From NCBI GenBank assembly GCA_938042055.1, contig CALIRX010000032.1:1-30356 (forward strand): 30,356 nucleotides of DNA, read 5' to 3'. The position numbers and the translations under genes are program-made. Source of the stretch: an uncultured Candidatus Saccharibacteria bacterium (GTDB lineage Bacteria > Patescibacteriota > Saccharimonadia > Saccharimonadales > Saccharimonadaceae). The notes under the pieces are model-generated. The model saw only the letters and a list, made by a program, of their open reading frames with translations. It made no database searches and had not been told where the DNA came from. The stretch's first letter is position 1; every line of letters starts with the position of its first letter. Shown here piece by piece: positions 6,601-12,109 of the stretch.

Positions 6601-7103
6601 CGTACTGCCCCAGGAACGGGCAAGAGCAAAACCGTCGTCCGCAAAGAGCCACACATCCGAGCAGAAGAGTTAGACGAACAGTTGTCTAATTTGTTGCTCG
6701 ATTTTGCTATGCCTACTAAGTGAGCAGACAAACTGCACGAGCTAATCCGACAAGACAAACAGCAAGACGGGATGTTGTTTAACGCCAGCATTAGTAAGTC
6801 ACAAGAACAAATCGTACAGTTGTCTAGCAAATTGCAACGCTTGCTCGATGGCTATCTTGACGGCGACGTAGAGCGTGAACTGTACCAGGCTAAGCGGATA
6901 TACTGAACGAAAAGAAGCGTTTGCAAGAGCAAATCGAGCAGCCTTCACTTGGCGTTTTGATGTAGGTTGAATCGATGAAAAGGTGAATGATTTACCGTCT
7001 CTATCTGTAAAATAACCAGAAGTGATGACCAACTCGCAAAAAAGTTGCTGTGTCTCTAAATCTTCGGGTCGAACCTAAAAATACAAAACAAAAATATCGT
7101 CGC
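6601..7103 (+). pseudogene. Decayed large serine recombinase, C-terminal part
   Basis: In frame from 6601 the sequence reads as the zinc-ribbon exit and coiled-coil part of a large serine recombinase: RAEELDEQLSNLLL, then FAMPTK-stop-ADKL (TGA at 6721 where Trp is usual), then LQRLLDGYLDGDVEREL and YQAKR. A second stop (TGA 6904) coincides with a frame change, after which NEKKRLQEQIEQ continues the coiled coil. Further on, 7021-7080 reads QLAKKLLCL-stop-IFGSNL, which fits the typical KIFGSNL tail of saccharibacterial recombinases. The catalytic N-terminal domain is missing, and at least three stops and one frameshift are present, so the gene is dead. It is a scar of an integrated element beside the accessory block and a tRNA cluster. 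Confidence 0.75.
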
Positions 7104-7188
7104 AAGCGACGACCAATTTCTTCATTCCCCCAATAAAATATCGGGCTTTGGCTCCGCCAAAGTCTAGAAAAAGCCGCCCGACAGGGCG
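7097..7188. repeat. Cluster of three inverted repeats
   Basis: Three hairpin-forming sequences follow the recombinase scar. They are TCGTCGC-AA-GCGACGA (7097-7112), CTTTGGC-TCC-GCCAAAG (7146-7162) and CGCCC-GACA-GGGCG (7175-7188). None has a proper T-run, so they are not standard terminators. They may be leftovers of a recombination site or of the 3' untranslated region of the lost recombinase. Confidence 0.5.
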
Positions 7189-7212
7189 ACCGTTTCCAAT
7201 TTTGTTCCGAAA

Positions 7213-7287
7213 TGGTGCGGATGGGGAGAGTCGAACTCCCATCTCAACCTTGGGAAGGTCACATAATAGCCGCTATACGACACCCGC
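7213..7287 (-). tRNA. tRNA-Gly(CCC)
   Basis: Read on the minus strand, the acceptor stem is GCGGGTG/CATCCGC (one G-U pair). The anticodon arm is TGACC-TTCCCAA-GGTTG with anticodon CCC, the T arm is GGGAG-TTCGACT-CTCCC, and the CCA end is encoded (7213-7215 on the plus strand as TGG). The tertiary-pair residues G19 and C56 are normal. It is transcribed from its own promoter, divergently from tRNA-Phe. Confidence 0.95.
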
Positions 7288-7297
7288 GCTCGATAAA

Positions 7298-7338
7298 ATT
7301 ATAACACCCTTGCCAGATAGCGACAACTTTAGTACAAT
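7298..7338. promoter_or_regulatory. Interleaved divergent promoters of tRNA-Gly(CCC) and tRNA-Phe
   Basis: Minus strand: TTGTCG (7326-7321), 17 bases, TATAAT (7303-7298). Plus strand: TTGCCA (7310-7315), 17 bases, TACAAT (7333-7338). The two -35 boxes lie inside each other's spacers, so polymerase can hardly occupy both promoters at once. Confidence 0.75.
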
Positions 7339-7354
7339 TAAATAGCAAGTTTGT

Positions 7355-7430
7355 GGCTCTTTAGCTCAGTTGGTAGAGCAGAGGCCTGAAGAGCCTTGTG
7401 TCCCCAGTTCAAGTCTGGGAGGAGCCACCA
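7355..7430 (+). tRNA. tRNA-Phe(GAA)
   Basis: The acceptor stem GGCTCTT/AGGAGCC has one G-U pair. The D arm is GCTC-AGTTGGTA-GAGC, the anticodon arm GAGGC-CTGAAGA-GCCTT with anticodon GAA, and the T arm CCCAG-TTCAAGT-CTGGG. The discriminator is A73 and CCA is encoded. Confidence 0.96.
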
Positions 7431-7434
7431 AATA

Positions 7435-7463
7435 TTGCATTTCATTCACGACTTTGCTACAAT
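7435..7463 (+). promoter_or_regulatory. Promoter of tRNA-Gly(GCC)
   Basis: TTGCAT (7435-7440), a 17-base spacer, and TGC-TACAAT (extended -10, hexamer 7458-7463). The predicted transcript start, about 7470, is 10 bases before the tRNA. Confidence 0.7.
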
Positions 7464-7479
7464 TAATCGTGAACAACAT

Positions 7480-7555
7480 GCGGGTATAGCTCAGTTGTTA
7501 GAGCGCTTCCTTGCCATGGAAGAGGCCAGGAGTTAGAGTCTCCTTACCCGCACCA
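7480..7555 (+). tRNA. tRNA-Gly(GCC) with U19-A56 in place of G19-C56
   Basis: The acceptor stem is GCGGGTA/TACCCGC, the anticodon arm CTTCC-TTGCCAT-GGAAG with anticodon GCC, and CCA is encoded (7553-7555). The D loop reads AGTTGTTA where the neighbouring tRNA-Phe has AGTTGGTA, and the T loop reads TTAGAGT where TTC is nearly universal. Positions 19 (7498) and 56 (7535) are thus U and A, a matched change that can keep the D-loop/T-loop pair. Confidence 0.95.
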
Positions 7556-7568
7556 ATTCGATATTCAG

Positions 7569-7591
7569 CCATCCGAACGGGTGGTTTTTTT
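7569..7591 (+). terminator. Intrinsic terminator of the tRNA cluster
   Basis: Stem CCATCCG / CGGGTGG (7569-7575 and 7578-7584, one G-U pair) closes a very short AA loop and is followed by seven T (7585-7591), 13 bases after the tRNA-Gly(GCC) CCA end. Confidence 0.8.
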
Positions 7592-7622
7592 CGTATGTTA
7601 ATCCTTAGATAACTAATTACAT

Positions 7623-7652
7623 TTGACATAATACCCCCAGGGGGTATATGAT
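7623..7652 (+). promoter_or_regulatory. Promoter with CsoR/RcnR-type operator
   Basis: TTGACA (7623-7628) and TATGAT (7647-7652) are 18 bases apart. Between them lies a perfect palindrome ATACCCCCAGGGGGTAT (7631-7647), the G-tract inverted repeat typical of CsoR/RcnR-family operators. Repressor bound there would block both boxes. The predicted start is the A of the ATG at 7659, so the mRNA is leaderless. Confidence 0.85.
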
Positions 7653-7658
7653 TATTTT

Positions 7659-7946
7659 ATGGATACAGCAGACATCAAACGACGAGCCCTGCATCGCACA
7701 AAGATCATATTAGGACAAATGCGCGGGCTCGAGAAACAAATTACCGACGATGCGTATTGCATGGATGTTTTGACCCAAAGCCTAGCAATACAAAAGTCAT
7801 TAGCGTCGCTTAATAAACTTATTCTGGAGCGACATCTCCGCACACACATTGCCGATAAAATGACGTCCGGCGCCGAAGCTCAACAAAGTAAAGCGATAGA
7901 AGAATTGCTCAATCTATATGAATTAAATAATATAAGGACAAAATGA
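7659..7946 (+). CDS. CsoR/RcnR-family metal-sensing repressor
   Basis: A 95-residue all-helical DUF156 protein that should repress its own operon until it binds metal. The family core is visible as RTKIILGQMRGLEKQI and the ERHLRTHI helix. The metal-site pattern is C34, H59 and H63 (C-x24-H-x3-H). Copper-sensing CsoR has Cys-His-Cys at these places and the nickel/cobalt sensor RcnR has Cys-His-His, so this is RcnR-like at these positions. RcnR's extra N-terminal His3 is absent (Thr3), although His12 is near. The metal is therefore open between Ni/Co and Cu. The G-tract operator sits in its own promoter. The stop overlaps the start of the DUF4396 gene (ATGA), so the two form one regulated unit. 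Confidence 0.88.
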   Translation: MDTADIKRRALHRTKIILGQMRGLEKQITDDAYCMDVLTQSLAIQKSLASLNKLILERHLRTHIADKMTSGAEAQQSKAIEELLNLYELNNIRTK

Positions 7947-8422
7947 TGAATCACGAATCTCATAATCATTGCAATACAAAAAACTCAACCAAACGTATGG
8001 CGCTAGCGGCAAGTTTACACTGTCTGGTGGGATGTATGATTGGTGAGATGGTTGGCGTTACCATCGGCACACACGCTGGATTTGCACCACATACCACGGT
8101 TATTTTAGCGTCAGTCTTAGCTTTCATCTCCGGCTACACCGCATCAATCATACCGTTAGTACGCGCCAAATTATCGCTCATAAAATCCTTAAAGTTAGTT
8201 TTCGCCGCTGATACACTATCCATACTGTCAATGACTATCGTAGACAACATAATCATGCTGATTATTCCGGGCGCCATGGATAAGAACTTAACTCATCCGA
8301 TTTATTGGGTTAGCCGGCTAATTTGTATGTTCGCCGCGTTTGCCGTATCATATCCCGTCAATCTATATTTGTTACGCCGAGGCAAAGGTCACGCATTGAC
8401 TCATCATTATCATCACATGTAA
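7943..8422 (+). CDS. DUF4396-type membrane protein with His-rich ends
   Basis: This 159-residue protein has four likely membrane segments (about residues 19-42, 51-73, 83-110 and 120-144). The pattern LHCLVGCMIGEMVGV in the first and FISGY in the second fits the DUF4396 family. The N-terminus (HESHNHC) and the C-terminus (HALTHHYHHM) are rich in His, and the first helix has a His-Cys and a Cys (H26, C27, C31), all possible metal ligands. It overlaps the metal-sensor gene by four bases and shares its operator-controlled promoter. I infer a metal export, uptake or sequestration role in the inner membrane; the family has no firmly assigned mechanism that I know. Confidence 0.75.
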   Translation: MMNHESHNHCNTKNSTKRMALAASLHCLVGCMIGEMVGVTIGTHAGFAPHTTVILASVLAFISGYTASIIPLVRAKLSLIKSLKLVFAADTLSILSMTIVDNIIMLIIPGAMDKNLTHPIYWVSRLICMFAAFAVSYPVNLYLLRRGKGHALTHHYHHM

Positions 8423-8432
8423 TTTATTTGTT

Positions 8433-8461
8433 TTGATTTTCCCTGTTATCTCGCTTATACT
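8433..8461 (+). promoter_or_regulatory. Promoter of the GH13 gene (leaderless)
   Basis: TTGATT (8433-8438), 17 bases, TATACT (8456-8461). The ATG at 8468 lies exactly 7 bases after the hexamer, at the predicted transcript start. Confidence 0.7.
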
Positions 8462-8467
8462 TAAATC

Positions 8468-10054
8468 ATGAAAACTTGGCAAGATGTCGCCTCTCTTTAT
8501 CAAATTTATCCGCGCAGTTTTCTAGATACGAATGGCGATGGAATTGGCGATTTGAATGGCATTACCGAGAAGCTGGATTATTTATCATGGCTGGGCGTCG
8601 ATTCGATTTGGATTTCCCCGTTCTTTGTATCGCCGCTGACCGACTTTGGCTATGATATCGCAAATTATCGAGCAATTGATCCTACTTTTGGTCAAATGGA
8701 AGACTTCCAAGCGCTACTTAAAAAAGCTCACGATCTCGACATTAAAGTTATGATCGACCTCGTTCCCTGCCACACTTCAGACCAACATCCGTGGTTTCAA
8801 GAATCCAGATCTTCGCGTGATAACCCCAAGCGTGATTACTATGTTTGGCGTGATGGAAAAAATAATAGCGAGACTAACAATTGGCGAAGTCTATCTGGCG
8901 GCAGTTCGTGGGAATTTGACGAGCACACTGGACAATTTTACCTGCATTCGTTCTTGAAAACACAGCCAGATCTGAATTGGGACAATCCTGAAGTGCGTGC
9001 TGAAATGAAAAACATAGTGCGATTTTGGTTTGATATGGGCATCGACGGAATGCGCGTCGATGCAATTTGGGGAATTTCCAAAGACCCTGACTTTAAAGAC
9101 GATTCTCCAAATCCTGATTTTTATGGCAATCCAAACGATTACGGAGCGTTTATTCACGACCACTGTAAAATGGGACCGCATTTTCAGGAATATTTGCAAG
9201 AATTAGCGTCAGTCTGCGATGAATATGACGACAAGCAAATGGTGTTTGAATTCTACCCTGATGATAAGCTGGGCGATATTTATCATCAATACGGCCAAAT
9301 ACTGACAGTTCACCCGAAAGCCTCGGCGTTTTTCATGGAATATCGCGATAACGAATGGCACGCTAAAAATATTGAGAAAAAAATCGAAAATTATTTGCAA
9401 TCAGCAAGCTCAACCACGCCATTTTTCTGCATCGGAAATCACGATCAGCCGCGAATTGCATCCAGATTGGGCGAAGAACGTGCCCGCGCCCTCAGCTTCT
9501 TAAATCTCCTCACTCCAGGAATTAGCGTGGTGTATTACGGCGACGAAATTGGCATGATGAATGGAGAATTGACCGCTGATGACATTCAAGATAATTTTAG
9601 CCCCACAAATTCTGTTGTTGATAGTCGAGATTTGGAACGCACGCCAATGCAATGGAATGATTCGCAATTTGCGGGCTTTTCAAGCGCAAAACCTTGGCTT
9701 CCTGTTAATGAAAATCGCACGAAAATTAACGTTGATAGCGAAAAAACCACAAACGATTCCCTACTTAATATGCACCGAAAGCTACTAAAATTACGCCAAA
9801 CCTTCCCGATTCTTAAAAATGGCGATTTGAACATCGTGCAAAACACTAGAAACGGCTTTATTCTCGGGTTAAAAAAAGAGCTGGCTGGTCAACGTGCTTA
9901 TATTTTCATCAATTTCGCAGACGAGAAACAAAGCTTTTCCACTCCAGAAAACGCCAAGATCATTGCCTCAACTCACTCTGTCGATTTAATTACCGCAGAA
10001 AATCTCCAAATGATAATTCCAGGATATTGCGGAGTTTTACTTATTGTCCAGTAA
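8468..10054 (+). CDS. GH13 alpha-glucosidase (oligo-1,6-glucosidase / trehalose-type family)
   Basis: A 528-residue glycoside hydrolase of family 13. It opens with the typical LYQIYPRSFLDTNGDGIGDL, a calcium/GH13 signature of oligo-1,6-glucosidases and related enzymes. The catalytic nucleophile is D198 in GMRVDA, the acid/base is E261 in MVFEFYPDD, and the transition-state Asp is D326 in IGNHDQPR. There is a C-terminal beta domain and no signal peptide, so it should act in the cytoplasm on short alpha-glucans, isomaltose, sucrose or trehalose. Exact specificity cannot be told; the ERTPMQWN segment is common to alpha-glucosidases and trehalose hydrolases. It is monocistronic with its own leaderless promoter, and gives the cell glucose from host- or biofilm-derived oligosaccharides. 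Confidence 0.9.
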   Translation: MKTWQDVASLYQIYPRSFLDTNGDGIGDLNGITEKLDYLSWLGVDSIWISPFFVSPLTDFGYDIANYRAIDPTFGQMEDFQALLKKAHDLDIKVMIDLVPCHTSDQHPWFQESRSSRDNPKRDYYVWRDGKNNSETNNWRSLSGGSSWEFDEHTGQFYLHSFLKTQPDLNWDNPEVRAEMKNIVRFWFDMGIDGMRVDAIWGISKDPDFKDDSPNPDFYGNPNDYGAFIHDHCKMGPHFQEYLQELASVCDEYDDKQMVFEFYPDDKLGDIYHQYGQILTVHPKASAFFMEYRDNEWHAKNIEKKIENYLQSASSTTPFFCIGNHDQPRIASRLGEERARALSFLNLLTPGISVVYYGDEIGMMNGELTADDIQDNFSPTNSVVDSRDLERTPMQWNDSQFAGFSSAKPWLPVNENRTKINVDSEKTTNDSLLNMHRKLLKLRQTFPILKNGDLNIVQNTRNGFILGLKKELAGQRAYIFINFADEKQSFSTPENAKIIASTHSVDLITAENLQMIIPGYCGVLLIVQ

Positions 10055-10067
10055 TAAAAACACTCAA

Positions 10068-10379
10068 CTAGAATAAGGTTCCATCTTCAGTATCGCACTC
10101 CTCTATGGAATGAACGCCCGCGCATCGAGCCGCCAGATCTGCCATTTTCTTTTTAACTCTCTCGTCATTAGCAGCCTCGGTGAGAGCTTCCAAGTCTGAA
10201 TAGTAGTCATCAAGAACATCTGGGTAGCTATTTTGGCTAGATTTTGTCGTATCGTTTTCTAACTCCTCGCTGCCAACCTTAGCTTCCTCATAAAAACCGA
10301 AGTTCCTCGGATCATTATTCAATGCTGCCCGCTGCGAATTTGTGTTTGTTCCATTTGGTAAATAATCAATACACGGCAT
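10068..10379 (-). CDS. Small acidic protein of unknown function
   Basis: I do not recognise this 103-residue protein. It is acidic, with Asn/Ser/Thr-rich N-terminal half and a probable helix (about residues 55-85, SDLEALTEAANDERVKKKMA). It has three Cys (3, 86 and 95) and no signal peptide or membrane segment. A Shine-Dalgarno AGAGGAGG lies 11 bases before the ATG, a little far, and a -10 box TATAAT is upstream, so expression is plausible. It is convergent with the GH13 gene, 13 bases apart. Coding status is likely, function unknown. Confidence 0.6.
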   Translation of the reverse strand: MPCIDYLPNGTNTNSQRAALNNDPRNFGFYEEAKVGSEELENDTTKSSQNSYPDVLDDYYSDLEALTEAANDERVKKKMADLAARCAGVHSIEECDTEDGTLF

Positions 10380-10390
10380 TTCTCTACATT

Positions 10391-10424
10391 CCTCCTCTTT
10401 TTACTTTATCTATAAACCATTATA
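10391..10424 (-). promoter_or_regulatory. Promoter -10 and SD of the small acidic protein gene
   Basis: On the minus strand, TATAAT (10424-10419) lies about 20 bases before the SD AGAGGAGG (10398-10391). A -35 box is not clear. Confidence 0.45.
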
Positions 10425-10711
10425 CGACACCACCAGATGTAGTGGCAGAGTTAACTTCACAACACCACCAAACAACAGAACCCTTCGCTCTACTCAATTA
10501 AACTATTGTTCACTTAGCGACTGAGTTAGTGGGTGGCGGCTTTTCTTAAATTTATAGATACTCACGAGACGCACCCTGTTCTAGCTAATCTCCGTCACTC
10601 CTATAATTCTCGCTATTGAGTCGGATTGAGCTATATATTTCAATGCGGTCAGTGTAGTTGTTCTGTCTACAAGAGGTCATCAATTTCAGATTGCCAACCT
10701 CTTCAAACAGA
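10425..10711. other. Intergenic stretch without a recognised gene
   Basis: No RNA gene or family-recognisable ORF is visible. A minus-strand open frame of about 48 codons crosses 10600-10715 (reading FEEVGNLKLMTSCRQNN near its start), but it has no start signal and begins inside the terminator palindrome. It may be a gene remnant. Confidence 0.4.
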
Positions 10712-10739
10712 AAACGTCCTGATAGCTATCAGGACGTTT
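10712..10739. terminator. Perfect 28-base palindrome, likely terminator of the rsmD operon
   Basis: AAACGTCCTGATAG is followed immediately by its exact complement (10712-10725 / 10726-10739). It begins 9 bases past the rsmD stop. On the minus strand the hairpin ends in TTTTC, a short T-run, and its A/T ends make it usable in both directions. Confidence 0.7.
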
Positions 10740-10748
10740 ACCAGAAAC

Positions 10749-11309
10749 TTATTTCAATCGTAGGAACTTGGTGAGGTGCGCCTCCCCATAACTACGACTG
10801 TCCACCACAACAGTTTTGTCTTGAACTTGCACCTCACCTATTCCTGGATGTGATAATATCATAGTTCCACCCGGTTTGAGTAGTCTCATTAACTTGGAAA
10901 CTGTGGAAAACTGTGGATTATGGTATGGCGGATCGGCAAAAATAATATCAAACTCCCCTGTTGAACTCGCACTTTCTAGCCAATTTACTATCGTTGTTTT
11001 TATTACAATAGATTTTTCTTCGACACCCAAAATGCTTATGTTTTCAGTAATTACTCGCTGAGCGACTCGATCTCGCTCTACGAAAACCGCCGACTCTGCG
11101 CCGCGACTTAATGCCTCTAGTCCAACAGCGCCAGACCCCGCAAAAGCATCCAAAACCCGCGCGCCGCGTATCGATTCACCTAAAGAATTGAACATAGCTG
11201 AACGTACTCGCTCGCCCATAGGATGCGTCGTTGAGCCGGACGGAGTTTTTATGAATCGCCCGCCAAATTCGCCAGAGATAATCCTAACTCTCACTTTTTT
11301 CTGCCTCAA
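10749..11309 (-). CDS. rsmD: 16S rRNA (guanine966-N2)-methyltransferase RsmD
   Basis: A 186-residue SAM-dependent methyltransferase that modifies G966 of 16S rRNA. It starts with the RsmD-typical VRIISGEFGGR and the ERVRSAMFNSL segment. The SAM-binding loop is DAFAGSGAVGLEALSRGA, followed by VERD, and the catalytic motif is ADPPY. Length is normal. It overlaps the preceding gene by 26 bases and is the last gene of the tyrS-recG operon, followed by the palindromic terminator. The upstream Met (MRQKKVRVRII) is the only early start in frame. Confidence 0.93.
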   Translation of the reverse strand: MRQKKVRVRIISGEFGGRFIKTPSGSTTHPMGERVRSAMFNSLGESIRGARVLDAFAGSGAVGLEALSRGAESAVFVERDRVAQRVITENISILGVEEKSIVIKTTIVNWLESASSTGEFDIIFADPPYHNPQFSTVSKLMRLLKPGGTMILSHPGIGEVQVQDKTVVVDSRSYGEAHLTKFLRLK

Positions 11310-12108
11310 GTTTCCAGACAGACGCCAGCCAGCCCAATATCACCGACTTTATAATAATCGGCATTAGCTCGTGATTTGTCTGCCAAGCAAGGTCCGTCGT
11401 CCAACCGCTCTTGCTAAAATTGTCATACATTTTCATTGATGCTACGGCGTGAACTTGATCCAAATAATACTCACGATAGCCGTGATTTCTTACTTGCGAT
11501 ATCTCATCGTCACTTGGAATTGCGTCCTTAAAACGCGGATATGACACCACACTAGCCACGCCAGCCTCAAACGCCACGTGTGTCGTCATCATACCTTTAG
11601 CGCCCCAGAATTTCCAGTTGTTCTTAATCAGTTCAATTCCGTTATCGCCCTTCATGAGATTCTTCTTCAAAATTGAGGTTCGCGTCTCCAATCCTTCACC
11701 GCCGCGAAGTTCCGCCATAGCTTGTTCCAGAGGAAAATGATGGGCCGGAGTCAAACCATCGGTAATTGCGTGCGCCATCCAAGCTGCCTCAAACGCTGCT
11801 CGCTCGGAATTATTTGTCCGCAGTGCTCGGGCTAAATTGCCAATATGTCCGTCAATCATCTCCAAGAGCGCCGTATCATTTGGATCGTCCGGATTTATAA
11901 AATGCCACGGTTCGTCCACGGCCGGACTTTTTCGCTTGACACCATCAGGACCATTCTTGCCCTCAAAATGAAGAATGTTTTTAATGTCAGGAAAATCACA
12001 CCAATCAGGAAGAATTGGTTCTATATTTTTCCTTGCGACTCGATCTATTTTTTGGTGAACGCCAATAAATCGACCAGAGCCATCCCTAATTGTTGTTCCT
12101 GCATACAT
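11284..12108 (-). CDS. Zinc-dependent phospholipase C / P1-nuclease-like protein
   Basis: This 274-residue, mostly helical protein has the spacing of His and Asp seen in the zinc-dependent phospholipase C / S1-P1 nuclease fold: H47, H69 in PWHFINPDD, H88, then WMAHAITDGLTPAHH (H113, D117, H123, H124). Family members usually carry a signal peptide, but none is seen here (MYAGTTIRDG start), so it may act in the cytoplasm or be a diverged, non-enzymatic relative. It starts one base after the recG stop and overlaps rsmD, so it is part of the housekeeping operon. The fold assignment is moderate, and substrate (phospholipid, nucleic acid or neither) is unknown. Confidence 0.6.
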   Translation of the reverse strand: MYAGTTIRDGSGRFIGVHQKIDRVARKNIEPILPDWCDFPDIKNILHFEGKNGPDGVKRKSPAVDEPWHFINPDDPNDTALLEMIDGHIGNLARALRTNNSERAAFEAAWMAHAITDGLTPAHHFPLEQAMAELRGGEGLETRTSILKKNLMKGDNGIELIKNNWKFWGAKGMMTTHVAFEAGVASVVSYPRFKDAIPSDDEISQVRNHGYREYYLDQVHAVASMKMYDNFSKSGWTTDLAWQTNHELMPIIIKSVILGWLASVWKLEAEKSES

Positions 12109-12109
12109 A

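Noticed and set aside
6591..7032. Two minus-strand ORFs over the recombinase scar
   Set aside because: They are shadows; the plus strand gives recognisable recombinase segments.
7148..7345. 65-residue ORF across tRNA-Gly(CCC)
   Set aside because: It is a read-through of a structured region and a tRNA gene, a common false ORF.
1..7600. Direct-repeat attachment sites flanking the accessory block
   Set aside because: I compared the 3' part of the odd tRNA with the tRNA cluster by eye and found no convincing repeat.
10600..10715. Minus-strand open frame of about 48 codons
   Set aside because: No start signal, and it begins in the terminator palindrome; at best a remnant.
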